A stretch of DNA of 64,000 bases from Hyphomicrobiales bacterium. GTDB lineage: Bacteria > Pseudomonadota > Alphaproteobacteria > Rhizobiales > Xanthobacteraceae. The stretch covers positions 427,131 through 491,130 of the forward strand of contig JAFKKN010000004.1 in NCBI GenBank assembly GCA_017305535.1. Direction: 5' to 3'. Made by a program: the position numbers and the translations under genes. The notes under the pieces are model-generated. The model did no database searches. It was given only the letters and a program-made list of their open reading frames with translations, and had not been told where the DNA came from. Shown here in pieces: positions 44,702 through 54,110 of the stretch (the stretch's first letter is position 1; every line of letters begins with the position of its first letter).

Positions 44702-45256
44702 GTGACCGCCATTGCCGAACTTGCCGCCGAGACCGACCGCTCGCTGATGATCGTGGAAGATGACAAGCCGTTTCTCGAACGGCTGTCGCGCGCCATGGAA
44801 ACGCGCGGGTTCACCGTGACCTCGTGCGAAAGCGTCTCGGACGGACTAGACCACATCGGCAAATCCGCACCGGCCTTCGCGGTGGTTGATCTGCGGCTTG
44901 GCGACGGTAATGGCCTTGACGTGGTCGCCGCGCTGAAGCGGCAGCGGCCGGATGCGCGCGCCATCGTCCTGACCGGCTACGGCAACATCGCCACCGCGGT
45001 TACCGCAGTGAAGATGGGCGCCGTCGACTATCTGTCGAAGCCGGCCGATGCCGATGATGTGGTCGCGGCGCTGCTGGCCAGCGGCACCGAGAAGTCGGAA
45101 CTGCCGAGCAACCCGATGTCGGCGGATCGCGTGCGCTGGGAACACATTCAGCGCATCTACGAGCTGTGCAACCGCAACGTCTCCGAGACCGCGCGGCGGC
45201 TCAACATGCATCGCCGCACCTTGCAGCGCATTCTCGCCAAGCGCGCGCCGCGCTAG
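44702..45256 (+). CDS. regA: Redox response regulator RegA/ActR/PrrA
   Basis: A 184-residue response regulator partner of RegB. The receiver domain has the acidic pair EDD (19-21), the phosphoacceptor Asp63 in FAVVDLRLGDG, and Lys in VDYLSKPAD. The C-terminal Fis-type helix-turn-helix is RVRWEHIQRIYELCNRNVSETARRLNMHRRTLQRILAKRAPR, characteristic of RegA and nearly invariant across alphaproteobacteria. The start is GTG 44702. A 194-base gap follows regB, and the senC gene usually found between or beside them is absent here. A paired palindromic repeat follows. Confidence 0.95.
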   Translation: MTAIAELAAETDRSLMIVEDDKPFLERLSRAMETRGFTVTSCESVSDGLDHIGKSAPAFAVVDLRLGDGNGLDVVAALKRQRPDARAIVLTGYGNIATAVTAVKMGAVDYLSKPADADDVVAALLASGTEKSELPSNPMSADRVRWEHIQRIYELCNRNVSETARRLNMHRRTLQRILAKRAPR

Positions 45257-45260
45257 GATA

Positions 45261-45354
45261 CGTCATGGCCGGATTTATTCCGGCCATCCACGTCTTAACG
45301 ACGCTTCAATGAGATAAGAAGGCGTGGATGGCCGGGTCAAGCCCGGCCATGACG
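45261..45354. repeat. Paired extragenic palindromes with cruciform potential
   Basis: Two hairpins, ATGGCCGGA/TCCGGCCAT (45265-45287) and ATGGCCGGG/CCCGGCCAT (45328-45350), face each other. ATCCACG (45286-45292) pairs with CGTGGAT (45323-45329), and CGTC/GACG close the base (45261-45264 and 45351-45354). It lies between regA and mmcB (convergent) and mirrors the element at 15196-15290. Confidence 0.9.
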
Positions 45355-45378
45355 GAAAGCCTCATTCGCTTCACAGAA

Positions 45379-45867
45379 CTACGCCAGATCGTCGAAAACA
45401 GCCCCCTGCGGATCGATCAACCGGTTGATCCGCAGCGCCGCCGCCATTCCAAATCGCACCGTCATCAACTTGCGCGTGGGCGCCGGCAAGCGGTGCTCCG
45501 GCGCCTCGCAATGCAGATGCGCGCCGTAGGCGTCGGCGACGATCAGCCCGGTCTCGGCCGGGAAAATTTCACACGGCAAATCCTGCGGAAAGGCGAAGAA
45601 CAACCGGTCACAGTGCGAACGGTACTCGTGCCACTTGTGATCGGCACGCAGATCCTCGACCGACGACTTGATTTCGATGATCCAGAGATCGCCCCGCGCA
45701 TTCAGTGCCACCAGATCGGCGCGGCGTCCTGACGGCAACGGCAACTCGCTGATGCAAGAGAACCCGAGCGATCCGAGCCAGCGCGTGGTGCCGCGGGCGA
45801 CCGCCAACGCGGTCTGCGACTGACGACCATCCGGGGGCGGCACAGGATTCACTGCAATCGATTCCAT
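45379..45867 (-). CDS. mmcB: MmcB-family DNA repair protein
   Basis: A 162-residue MmcB, a predicted PD-(D/E)xK-type nuclease linked to DNA damage tolerance in Caulobacter. The nuclease core is visible in LGFSCISELPLPSGRRADLVALNARGDLWIIEIKSSVEDLRADHKWHEYRSHCDRLFFAF (RRADLVAL...EIKSS). It lies convergent with regA and divergent from the vWA gene. I looked for a LexA-type direct repeat in its upstream region and did not see a convincing one. Confidence 0.88.
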   Translation of the reverse strand: MESIAVNPVPPPDGRQSQTALAVARGTTRWLGSLGFSCISELPLPSGRRADLVALNARGDLWIIEIKSSVEDLRADHKWHEYRSHCDRLFFAFPQDLPCEIFPAETGLIVADAYGAHLHCEAPEHRLPAPTRKLMTVRFGMAAALRINRLIDPQGAVFDDLA

Positions 45868-46030
45868 GATCTTCGAACCCTAACAGATTTCATCACCACA
45901 CAGCAGCATGAGATCGACTTCGGCGTGGCCGGCCCGCCCGTCGCGGAGCGTGGTTCCGCGCGCCGAAATCGCTGCTCTGGGCACGGGGGTTCGTGCAACT
46001 GCGGTTTTCGCAGTTATTCCTGGAGGCAAA

Positions 46031-47164
46031 ATGACGTTCATCACCACCCTTCGCGCCGGTCTCGGTACCCTTGCGCTGGTCTGCGCAGCGCTGCCGTTCA
46101 GCGCCGCGCTATCACAGGCCGTCGCCAAACCCACCATCGAGGTTGCCTTCGTGCTCGATACCACGGGTTCGATGGGCGGCCTGATCGAAGGCGCCAAGCG
46201 CAAGATCTGGTCGATCGCCACCGCCATCGCCGATGGCAACGCCGACGCCGACATTCGCATGGGCCTCGTCACCTATCGTGATATCGGCGACGACTACGTT
46301 ACCAAGACCTACGACCTCACCACCGACATTCAGGACCTCTATGCCAATCTGCTGGCGGTGAAGGCGCGCGGCGGCGGCGACTGGCCGGAAAGCGTCAACG
46401 AAGCACTCGATGTCGCCGTCAACAAACTGCAATGGACGCCGGGCAGCGAGGCGCGACGCATCATCTTCCTGGTCGGAGACGCGCCGCCGCATATGGACTA
46501 TGCCCAGGACACCAAATATCCCACCACGCTCGCCGTCGCGAAACAGAAGGGCATTGTCGTCAACGCAGTGCTGGCTGGCAATGCCCGTGACACCGAGCGG
46601 GTGTGGCGCGACATCGCGCAAAACGGCAACGGCCGCTTCATCCCGATTCCACAGGACGGCGGCGAAGTGGTCGTCATCGAAACACCGTTCGACGGCGAGA
46701 TCATCATCCTGCAAAACGAAATCAACGGCACCGTGATCCCCTACGGCCCGCGCGCGTTGCAAAAGCGCACCGAGGAAAAAGCCCGGCAACTGTCGGAGGT
46801 CGCGGTTGCCGCGCCCGCGGCGGCGTCGGACATGGCGAGCTATCTCAACAAACGCTCTGTTTCTTCGTCGGAAGCCATTACCGGCGGCGGCGATCTTGTC
46901 AGCGACGTCGGCACGGGTCATCGCAAGCTCGACACGATCAAGGATGACGAACTTCCCGAAACACTGCGCAAGCTGCCGCCGGCGCAACGTTCCGCCGCGC
47001 TGGAGGAGAAGCTGAAAACCCGCGCCACGCTTAACGCGAAACTGGCCAAGCTGGTGGCCAAGCGCGACGCCTTCGTCGCCGAGCACCGCGCCAAGGCCCC
47101 GCAGAAACAGTCGTCATTCGACCGCGTGGTGGAAGAGACGCTGAAGAAACAGATCGCGCGCTAA
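46031..47164 (+). CDS. Exported von Willebrand factor A domain protein
   Basis: A 377-residue protein with signal peptide MTFITTLRAGLGTLALVCAALPFSAALSQA and a vWA domain. The metal-binding MIDAS motif is AFVLDTTGSMGGLIEGAKR, with T and D residues expected further on (VTYRDIGDDY and VGDAPPHM). Glu/Lys-rich C-terminal helices follow. vWA proteins mediate metal-dependent protein interactions; no partner is evident. TGGAGG lies upstream of ATG 46031, which decides the start against a longer frame. Confidence 0.85.
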   Translation: MTFITTLRAGLGTLALVCAALPFSAALSQAVAKPTIEVAFVLDTTGSMGGLIEGAKRKIWSIATAIADGNADADIRMGLVTYRDIGDDYVTKTYDLTTDIQDLYANLLAVKARGGGDWPESVNEALDVAVNKLQWTPGSEARRIIFLVGDAPPHMDYAQDTKYPTTLAVAKQKGIVVNAVLAGNARDTERVWRDIAQNGNGRFIPIPQDGGEVVVIETPFDGEIIILQNEINGTVIPYGPRALQKRTEEKARQLSEVAVAAPAAASDMASYLNKRSVSSSEAITGGGDLVSDVGTGHRKLDTIKDDELPETLRKLPPAQRSAALEEKLKTRATLNAKLAKLVAKRDAFVAEHRAKAPQKQSSFDRVVEETLKKQIAR

Positions 47165-47464
47165 CATCAAGTTCGATCTGTCCGAAATTCACCGTCGGAT
47201 CTTGAAGCAAGCATGACATCGTCCCTCCCCCAATTCCGCGGGGAGGGATACGTCGCGTCAGAATCCACGCAAGTTCTTTCGTGGTTTCATCACATCGTTT
47301 ACCGGGGATTCATCCAAATGCCGCGGCGCGCCGCAGCATTTAATTCGCATTAAGCGGTTGTCGGCGAAACTGCCTGTTTGAGAAGGGGCGACATCTAACA
47401 CCATATCGCCCCGAACGATTGCAATTCTTTCAAGTAATCGCCCGATCTTAAGCGGAACGATGAT
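47165..47464. other. Intergenic stretch before the GGDEF-EAL gene
   Basis: No gene is evident. It contains a hairpin TCCCTCCCC/GGGGAGGGA (47222-47248) after the vWA gene, a possible terminator without T-run, and a loopless palindrome at 47316-47341 described separately. The final ~120 bases are A/T-richer and likely hold the promoter of the GGDEF-EAL gene. Confidence 0.4.
47316..47341. promoter_or_regulatory. Loopless 26-bp palindrome upstream of the GGDEF-EAL gene
   Basis: AAATGC (47316-47321) and GCATTT (47336-47341) flank GCGGCGCGCCGC (47323-47334), with only one mismatched pair and no loop. Such symmetry without a spacer suggests a protein-binding site better than a hairpin. It is 124 bases before the GTG start of the GGDEF-EAL gene. 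Confidence 0.5.
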
Positions 47465-49933
47465 GTGACAACTGATTTTTCCGGGTACGCGATGAAATCC
47501 GGTTCTCCGTCGACAAATTCAGGACTGTGGCGGCTTGTCTGGCCATTCGTCGCATTGGTTCTCGCGCAACTGTCACTCGCGGTCGTCAGCCTCTATACCC
47601 TTTCCACGGTCCGCGCCTATGTCGCCGGCGAAGCGCTATGGTCGAAGGGCCAGAAGGAAGCCATTTACTACCTCAATCGCTACGCTGAAACCGGCGATCC
47701 GCTTGCCTATCGCCACTACCAGAACGCGATCGCCATTCCGGTCGGTGACCGCGACGCGCGCTTCGCACTCGATAAAAGCCCGCCCGATCTCGCGGCGGCG
47801 CGCGATGGCTTTCGCCAAGGCGGCAATCATCCGGACGACATTTCCGGCCTGATCTGGCTATACCGGAATTTCCGTCATGTCAGTTATCTGGAACGCGCCA
47901 TCGACCACTGGACGGCGACCGACCCCGCAGTACAGACGATCATCGATCTGGCCGCGGTGATCCATACCGACATTGGAAACGGGACGCTGACGCCAAGAGC
48001 AATTGAAATCTACAAGACACAGATCGACACCATCAACGGGCAGATCACACCGCTTGCGGTCGCCTTCTCCGGCAGTCTCGGCGAGGGTTCGCGCGCCATC
48101 AAGAACATTCTCACGGTCGTCAATATCATCGCGGCGGCGTTGCTGATCATTCTGATGCTATGGCACACGCGAAAGTTGGTGATGCAGCGCCAGCGCTTCG
48201 AATCTGCCCTGAAGGCGGAGAAGAAACGCGCGCAAATCACGCTCGCATCCATCGGCGACGCCGTGATGTCCACCGACATCGCCGGCAAACTCGATTACAT
48301 GAATGTGGCCGCCGAACGATTGATCGGTCTAGAGGCTTCCGAAGCGAGCGGAACGCCGCTCACAACCCTGCTTCGCATCGTCGATCAGTCCAGCGGGCAG
48401 GACAACGACAGGCTCATCGATCAGACTTCCCCCGACTTTGGGCAAAAACCCAGCACGCAAGTGCAGCTTCTGATCCGTCCCGACGGAAGCAGCATTCCTG
48501 TGTCGCTGGTCGCCTCGCCGCTGACCATCGACAGCAAGCCGGCCGGCGCGGTCCTTGTGTTCCACGACATGACCGACGAACAGGCTCTGATCGGTCGCCT
48601 GTCATGGCAGGCGACGCACGATGCCCTGACCGGTCTTGCCAATCGCCGCGCGTTTGAACATCGGCTCGAGGCATCGCTCGATCGGCTCGAGCAATCGGGC
48701 ACGCAGCATATTTTGATGCTGCTGGATATCGATCAATTCAAGATCATCAACGATACCTGCGGCCATGCAGCCGGCGATGAGTTGTTGCGGCAAGCTACCG
48801 CGATCCTGCAAGCGCCCTTGCGCCGAGGCGACATTCTGGCACGGCTCGGCGGCGATGAATTCGCCGTCCTGATCGAGGACTGCAACCTCGATTCTGTCAC
48901 CACGGTTGCCGAGCGTCTTCGACAGTCGGTGCAGGATGCCCAGTTCGAATGGAACGGGCGCGTCTTCAATATTACCGTGAGCATCGGCATGGTGCCGATC
49001 ACCACCGCTGGCACCAACCTGGAAGAAACGCTGCGCGCCGCCGACATCGCCTGTTACATGGCCAAGGAGAAAGGCCGCAACCGCATCCAGATACACCACG
49101 CCAACGATACCGAATTGCAGGAACGCTTCGGGGAAATGAACTGGGTGCTGCGCATCCACACCGCGCTCGAACAGAATCGCTTCCGGCTCTACGCACAGCA
49201 GATTCTCGGGATATCCGACGAAGTCGAGCCCGGCCTGCATGTTGAGATGCTGCTGCGTCTGCAAGACGAGGAGGGCCGCATCGTCACGCCCGACAAGTTC
49301 ATTCCGCCAGCGGAACGTTACGGCCTGATGCCGCTGATCGATCGCTGGGTGATCCGCTCGACCTTCGAGGCCATCAACCAACGAGCGGCGGACCCGAACG
49401 CCGAGCCACTCGATATGTGCTCGATCAATCTCTCAGGTGCCTCATTCGGCGACGAAGACTTCGCGGACTACGTGCGGGAGCAGTTCAGGGTCCATGAAAT
49501 ACGCCCGGCCATGATCTGCTTCGAGATCACGGAAACCAGCGCGATTGCCAATCTGGCCAGCGCCCGTAAGTTCATCGGCATGTTGCAGCAAATGGGGTGC
49601 CGGTTCGCGCTCGACGACTTCGGCAGCGGCATGTCGTCCTTTGCTTATCTCAAGCACCTGCCGGTGGATTACCTGAAGATCGACGGCGGCTTCGTGAAGG
49701 ACATGCTCACCGACCGGATCGACCGGGCCATGGTCGAGATGATTGCCCGGATCGGCAAGCTGATGGGCATCCTCACGATCGCCGAGTTCGTGGAGAATGA
49801 CGAGATCCTCGATGCCTTGCGCGAGATCGGCGTCGATTGCGCTCAGGGTTACGCCATCGGCAAACCGCAGCCGTTCGAGAACCTGGAGGCGTGTCAGCAT
49901 CTTGAGGATGGGGCACGACGCAAGGTCGCCTAG
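47465..49933 (+). CDS. Membrane sensor with PAS, GGDEF and EAL domains
   Basis: An 822-residue c-di-GMP enzyme. Two membrane helices ([23 protein letters not shown] and [19 protein letters not shown]) flank a ~170-residue periplasmic sensor region. A PAS domain ([33 protein letters not shown]) follows, then a GGDEF domain with an intact [14 protein letters not shown] loop and an EAL domain with [33 protein letters not shown] and [11 protein letters not shown]. Both activities look possible, unlike the protein at 6916. The GTG start at 47465 is the frame start; the next Met is MKSGSPS. Confidence 0.88.
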   Translation: MTTDFSGYAMKSGSPSTNSGLWRLVWPFVALVLAQLSLAVVSLYTLSTVRAYVAGEALWSKGQKEAIYYLNRYAETGDPLAYRHYQNAIAIPVGDRDARFALDKSPPDLAAARDGFRQGGNHPDDISGLIWLYRNFRHVSYLERAIDHWTATDPAVQTIIDLAAVIHTDIGNGTLTPRAIEIYKTQIDTINGQITPLAVAFSGSLGEGSRAIKNILTVVNIIAAALLIILMLWHTRKLVMQRQRFESALKAEKKRAQITLASIGDAVMSTDIAGKLDYMNVAAERLIGLEASEASGTPLTTLLRIVDQSSGQDNDRLIDQTSPDFGQKPSTQVQLLIRPDGSSIPVSLVASPLTIDSKPAGAVLVFHDMTDEQALIGRLSWQATHDALTGLANRRAFEHRLEASLDRLEQSGTQHILMLLDIDQFKIINDTCGHAAGDELLRQATAILQAPLRRGDILARLGGDEFAVLIEDCNLDSVTTVAERLRQSVQDAQFEWNGRVFNITVSIGMVPITTAGTNLEETLRAADIACYMAKEKGRNRIQIHHANDTELQERFGEMNWVLRIHTALEQNRFRLYAQQILGISDEVEPGLHVEMLLRLQDEEGRIVTPDKFIPPAERYGLMPLIDRWVIRSTFEAINQRAADPNAEPLDMCSINLSGASFGDEDFADYVREQFRVHEIRPAMICFEITETSAIANLASARKFIGMLQQMGCRFALDDFGSGMSSFAYLKHLPVDYLKIDGGFVKDMLTDRIDRAMVEMIARIGKLMGILTIAEFVENDEILDALREIGVDCAQGYAIGKPQPFENLEACQHLEDGARRKVA

Positions 49934-50103
49934 GTCATCCGCGGCCGAATAAGCCGTTCAAGGCCAGCCGTTGGGATCGCACTCAAACGACTGCGGTCTG
50001 GGCGACACATGAGGCTTCCGGCCCCATCGGCATAAACCTCACACTCCTTGCGATTTTCCAAAGCCCCCTTGGCGGCGCTGCAAAAATCGGCATTGTGCAG
50101 GGC

Positions 50104-50784
50104 ATGACAAACGATCCCGAAGACACATCGGGCGACAAGCCCAAGGCTGGCGCCGCCATCATACCGGTCACCCCGTTTCAGCAGAACTGCCTGCTGCTGT
50201 GGTGTGAAAATTCGCGACGCGCGGTGGTCTTCGATCCCGGCGGAGACGTTCCCACTATCGTCGATGCGATCAGAAAAGTCGGAGTGACGGTCGAACAGAT
50301 CTGGTTGACCCACGGCCATATCGATCATGTCGGCGGCGCGGCGGAATTGCGCGATATGCTCAATGTCCCGATTGTCGGTCCGCATGTCGACGACAAATTT
50401 CTGCTCGATCATGTGGTCGAGAGCGGCGCCAGCTTCGGCATGACGGGCGTGCGGAATTTCGCGCCCGACCGTTGGCTCAACGAGGGCGACAAGGTCGCAC
50501 TTGGCGAGATGACATTCGAAATCCTGCATTGTCCCGGCCACTCGCCCGGCAGCGTGGTGTTTTTCAACCGCGACATGCGTTTTGCTCACGTCGGAGACGT
50601 GCTGTTCAACGGCTCGGTCGGGCGTACCGATCTGCCCGGCGGCAGCCACGCAACGTTGATTCAATCCATTACGGATAAGCTCTTGCCGTTGGGCGACGAC
50701 GTGCAATTCATCTGCGGCCACGGACCCGGCTCCACCTTCGGCCATGAGCGTCAGACCAATCCATTCCTGAACGACGCGATGTAG
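50104..50784 (+). CDS. MBL-fold metallo-hydrolase, glyoxalase II-like (YcbL type)
   Basis: A 226-residue metallo-beta-lactamase-fold hydrolase. Metal ligands are in LTHGHIDHVGGAAELRD, LHCPGHSPGSVVFF and VGDVLFNGSVGRTDLPGGSH, with a final His in FICGHGPGSTFGHERQTNPF. These features resemble the short glyoxalase II-like YcbL proteins, lacking the C-terminal glutathione-binding half of GloB. The substrate is not certain. The ATG at 50104 (MTNDPED) is preferred over 50095. Confidence 0.85.
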   Translation: MTNDPEDTSGDKPKAGAAIIPVTPFQQNCLLLWCENSRRAVVFDPGGDVPTIVDAIRKVGVTVEQIWLTHGHIDHVGGAAELRDMLNVPIVGPHVDDKFLLDHVVESGASFGMTGVRNFAPDRWLNEGDKVALGEMTFEILHCPGHSPGSVVFFNRDMRFAHVGDVLFNGSVGRTDLPGGSHATLIQSITDKLLPLGDDVQFICGHGPGSTFGHERQTNPFLNDAM

Positions 50785-50794
50785 CCGGTGGAGA

Positions 50795-50818
50795 GCGCCG
50801 TGCTGTGATGGCGGCGCA
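50795..50818. terminator. Hairpin between convergent genes
   Basis: GCGCCG (about 50795-50800) pairs with CGGCGC (about 50813-50818), a short stem in the 37-base gap between the MBL hydrolase and the small hypothetical gene. There is no T-run, so terminator function is only suggested by position. Confidence 0.3.
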
Positions 50819-50821
50819 GCG

Positions 50822-51067
50822 CTATCGCAGATGCGGCGCGGCCCAGTCCTCGATCTGCGAGGCGCCGACCACCCGCTTCGGCTGATGCGGATTGAGCGTT
50901 CCCGCAGTCGCCGACCAGCCCTTGGCCAGAATTTCCAGGGCAAACGCCTTTGCATCGGCCTCGGTCTTGAAGGTGCGCGTCGAGCGCACCGCTCCGGAGG
51001 CGCGGTCGTCGGATTTCAGGGTCTTGTCGGGGCCGAATGCCACGTACCAGATATCGGGGCTTGTCAT
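50822..51067 (-). CDS. Small hypothetical protein (81 aa)
   Basis: An 81-residue soluble protein, MTSPDIWYVAFGPDK... ending ASQIEDWAAPHLR. It has a TRTFKTEADAKAFALEILAKGWSATAGTLNPH pattern reminiscent of short DUF2188-like or arm-repeat proteins, but I do not recognise it with confidence. ATG 51067 is the likely start. It stands between the MBL hydrolase (convergent) and a DUF1236 gene. Confidence 0.6.
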   Translation of the reverse strand: MTSPDIWYVAFGPDKTLKSDDRASGAVRSTRTFKTEADAKAFALEILAKGWSATAGTLNPHQPKRVVGASQIEDWAAPHLR

Positions 51068-51242
51068 GAAACGATAACGCGCGCTGTCATCGAAAGTTTC
51101 ATCGTCGCAAATCCGCCTGTATCATTCGGCGAAAGCGTGTCTATTGTATGTGCGCGAGATCACTGACATTGAATATGTCTGTCCGCCGAGAGCGCGACAG
51201 AACGCCCTCCCTCAGCGGACAGATATGCCTGCCGATCGGGAA

Positions 51243-51659
51243 TTATTCGACAATCTCGACGACGCGCCGCGTGCGCGGATCAACCAGCACGGTGCGATCG
51301 TTCACGACTGTGTAGCGGTAGCCGCGTGCGCCGTATTCCTGCGGTACCTCGTAATAGGTGACGCCGTGCTCCGGCAGCACCGCACCGACGCGAACGTCCT
51401 CCCTGTAGTGATAAGACGGCCGATGCTGTTCCACGACATAGCGATGGAAGCGCGGACGCTGATCGACACCCAGAACACCCGCAACACCGCCAACCACACC
51501 GCCGATGGTGCCGCCCACCACAGCGCCGAGGGGACCGGCAGCGCGTTCGCCCTCGCGTGCGCCCTGTTCGATACCGCCCGGCACGCCTTGTGCCTGCGCC
51601 ATCACCGGCATCGCGACAACAACGAGAAGCGCGGCGGTTCCGATCAAACGACGTTTCAT
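51243..51659 (-). CDS. Exported DUF1236-family protein
   Basis: About 138 residues with signal peptide MKRRLIGTAALLVVVAMPVMAQA, then a glycine-rich segment (GAVVGGTIGGVVGGVAGVLGV) and the DUF1236 domain (VGAVLPEHGVTYYEVPQEYGARGYRYTVVNDRTVLVDPRTRRVVEIVE). DUF1236 proteins are periplasmic or envelope proteins of unknown function, common in Rhizobiales. GAGGAGGAC before ATG 51659 decides the start. The glycine-rich stretch resembles outer membrane glycine zippers. Confidence 0.85.
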   Translation of the reverse strand: MKRRLIGTAALLVVVAMPVMAQAQGVPGGIEQGAREGERAAGPLGAVVGGTIGGVVGGVAGVLGVDQRPRFHRYVVEQHRPSYHYREDVRVGAVLPEHGVTYYEVPQEYGARGYRYTVVNDRTVLVDPRTRRVVEIVE

Positions 51660-51828
51660 GAATGTCCTCCTCTGTATGAATGGGAGCATTCAAGCGACGG
51701 CAAGGCCTTTCGTTCCAACGCGACAAGAATCGCGACGGTCCCATGCATGAAGGAAAATTCGGGAACAAAACCGCGACGCGACGTCAGGCATGAACCGGTT
51801 GCGGCTCATGCCTGATCCTTCAGTGCGC

Positions 51829-52911
51829 TTAGTTCAGTTTGACGACTTCAACGCGACGGTTCTTGGCACGGCCGTCTTCCGCGTCATTGGAAGCCGCAGG
51901 TGCCAGCATGCCGACGCCGGCCGCGCGCAACCGCTTCGAATCCGCCTGGAAACTGGTGGTCAGTGCTTTCACCACCGCTTCGGCGCGGCGACGAGACAGA
52001 TCGAGGTTGTAGTCATAGGCGCCCTGATTGTCGGTGTGACCGACGATCAGCACCGCAAGTTTCGGATCGCCCTTCAGCAGTCCGGCGATCTCGGTCAGGG
52101 TCGGATTGGACTCCGGCTTGAGATCGGCCTTGTTAGTGTCGAAGAAGACGCCATACAGCGCCACGCGACCGGTTGACGCGATGTTGCGTGCCATCTCGTC
52201 GGCCTTCACCACGACCATCTTCTGTTCGCGCGGCTTCGGCTCGACGACATGGACCAGCGCCACGGTTCGCTCATTGAATGCCTTGCAGTAGAGCGTGTCC
52301 TTGACCACGAAAGTCTGCACCGTGACGTAGGCGTCGCCACCGGCCTGCGGGATTTTCGCTGAGAAAAAGCGCTGATCGTCGAGGCCCGACGCAAGCGCGC
52401 ACTTGCCGTTCGAGAAGTCTGCATCCTTCAACTGACCGGCATGGAAGAAATACATCATCAGGCTCATGTTGCCGCCGCCGCCATCGCTGGAGCGGTCCGG
52501 CGCACCGCCGCATTCCTCGCCCTTGCAGGTGAAGAGAACCTCGCCACCCGCGGCCTTCACCACGTCCTGATAGTTGCGCAGCACTTCCAGCGGCGAACGC
52601 TCGGCTGGCAACAGATAAGCGATACGGGTGCGTGCGCCTTCAACCTCTAGCTCCTGCTTCGGCTTGTAAATCCGGTTGTTCATGCGATCGCGGGCATCGC
52701 CTTCAACGCGCTCAAGCTTCGACAACGGCACCTTGAAATCGGTGAAGGCGAGGCGTTCGTAGCTGACGATGAACGAGCCGTCGTAGCGCTTTAGCAGCGC
52801 ACTATCCTTGGCGCCGGCAATATCCTTGGTAGGAATGGTGGCGTCCGCATGAGCAGCTGTCGCACCGAATAGCATCATTACACCGGCGAGCATCGCAATC
52901 GATTTGAACAT
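51829..52911 (-). CDS. OmpA-family outer membrane protein with DUF4892-like domain
   Basis: A 360-residue protein with signal peptide MFKSIAMLAGVMMLFGATAAHA. The N-terminal ~220 residues fit DUF4892 (SPLEVLRNYQDVVKAAGGEVLFTCKGEECGG and related cysteines). The C-terminal OmpA domain binds peptidoglycan: VFFDTNKADLKPESNPTLTEIAGLLKGDPKLAVLIVGHTDNQGAYDYNLDLSRRRAEAVVKALT...ASNDAEDGRAKNRRVEVVKL. It probably anchors the outer membrane to the wall. The start at 52911 removes an out-of-frame upstream extension. Confidence 0.88.
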   Translation of the reverse strand: MFKSIAMLAGVMMLFGATAAHADATIPTKDIAGAKDSALLKRYDGSFIVSYERLAFTDFKVPLSKLERVEGDARDRMNNRIYKPKQELEVEGARTRIAYLLPAERSPLEVLRNYQDVVKAAGGEVLFTCKGEECGGAPDRSSDGGGGNMSLMMYFFHAGQLKDADFSNGKCALASGLDDQRFFSAKIPQAGGDAYVTVQTFVVKDTLYCKAFNERTVALVHVVEPKPREQKMVVVKADEMARNIASTGRVALYGVFFDTNKADLKPESNPTLTEIAGLLKGDPKLAVLIVGHTDNQGAYDYNLDLSRRRAEAVVKALTTSFQADSKRLRAAGVGMLAPAASNDAEDGRAKNRRVEVVKLN

Positions 52912-53059
52912 TCCGTTGAGTCTCCTTGAGCCAGGAAACCTCCACGAAACCGATTTTACGATCGTAAACAAGACGACGCATCGACGACGATTGGCCGCAG
53001 CCGAAATCGCCGTCCTGTCTTGAACCTTTTGAACCACCTGATGACTTCTAAGGTTGACG

Positions 53060-53995
53060 TCAGCCCCAGGGCCCACGTTGGCGGGACGCACCGCCCCACG
53101 GGCCACCCGGGCGCGGCGGCGCGGGTCGTGGCGACGACGTGAAGCCTGTACCGCCGAACTGCGATGCCAATTGCTGCAACGCCGCGATACGATTCGCCGT
53201 CGCGGGGTGGGTGGCGAACAGGTTGTCCATCCCCTGCCCCGACAGTGGGTTGATGATGAACATGTGCGCGGTGGCCGGCGCACGCTCCGCATCCTCGTTC
53301 GGCACCTGATGCGCGAAATTCTCAATCTTCGATAGCGCCGAGGCGAGCCACATCGGCTGGCCGCAAATACGCGCGCCCATCTCGTCGGCGGCGTATTCGC
53401 GGGTGCGGCTGATCGCCATCTGCACCAGCATGGCGCCGAGCGGCGCGAGGATCATCATGGCCAGCGAGCCGATGATGCCGGTGCCATTGTTGTTGCGATT
53501 GCCGCCGAAAAACATGCCGAACTGCGCCAACATCGAAACCGCACCGGCGATGGTCGCGGTGATGGTCATCAGCAGCGTGTCGTGATGCTTGATATGCGCG
53601 AGCTCATGCGCCACAACGCCGGCCAGTTCCTCACGGCTCAGCGACTGCACCAATCCGGTGGTCACCGCGACGGCGGCGTGCTGCGGATTGCGGCCGGTGG
53701 CGAAGGCGTTCGGCTGCGGGTTGTCCATGATGAAAACGCGCGGCATCGGCAATTCGGCGCGCGCCGCAAGCTCCGCGACCATGCGGTGCAGGTCGGGCGC
53801 GGTGCGCGCATCGACCTCATGGGCACCGTACATCGACAGCACCGCGCGATCCGAATTCCAGTAGGCGAACAGATTGGTGCCGGCCGCAATCACCAGCGCG
53901 ATCATCGCGCCGCCAGCGCCGCCGATCAGATAGCCCACGCCCATGAACAGGCCGGTCAAACCCGCCAGCAGGATCGCCGTGCGCAAATAACTCAT
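53060..53995 (-). CDS. htpX: Membrane protease HtpX homologue
   Basis: A 311-residue M48B zinc metalloprotease of the inner membrane that helps degrade damaged membrane proteins. There are four membrane segments (N-terminal [21 protein letters not shown] and [19 protein letters not shown], and two after the active site). The zinc motif is [13 protein letters not shown] (HExxH) and the third ligand region [15 protein letters not shown] (E). ATG 53995 follows GGAGGGACTG, deciding the start. The C-terminus is a Pro/Gly-rich tail. Confidence 0.95.
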   Translation of the reverse strand: MSYLRTAILLAGLTGLFMGVGYLIGGAGGAMIALVIAAGTNLFAYWNSDRAVLSMYGAHEVDARTAPDLHRMVAELAARAELPMPRVFIMDNPQPNAFATGRNPQHAAVAVTTGLVQSLSREELAGVVAHELAHIKHHDTLLMTITATIAGAVSMLAQFGMFFGGNRNNNGTGIIGSLAMMILAPLGAMLVQMAISRTREYAADEMGARICGQPMWLASALSKIENFAHQVPNEDAERAPATAHMFIINPLSGQGMDNLFATHPATANRIAALQQLASQFGGTGFTSSPRPAPPRPGGPWGGASRQRGPWG

Positions 53996-54110
53996 CAGTC
54001 CCTCCAGTCGCCGCCAAGGCGGCCCATTCATCAGATGGGAATGGCTGGCCGACCCGCGCAAGAGAAGGAACTGCGGCGGCGCGTCGCGGCACGATGGCAA
54101 GCGCGAGCGA

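Noticed and set aside
45868..46030. LexA-type SOS box before mmcB
   Set aside because: I looked for GTTC-N7-GTTC / GAAC-N7-GAAC; only isolated GTTC is present, so SOS control cannot be claimed from sequence.
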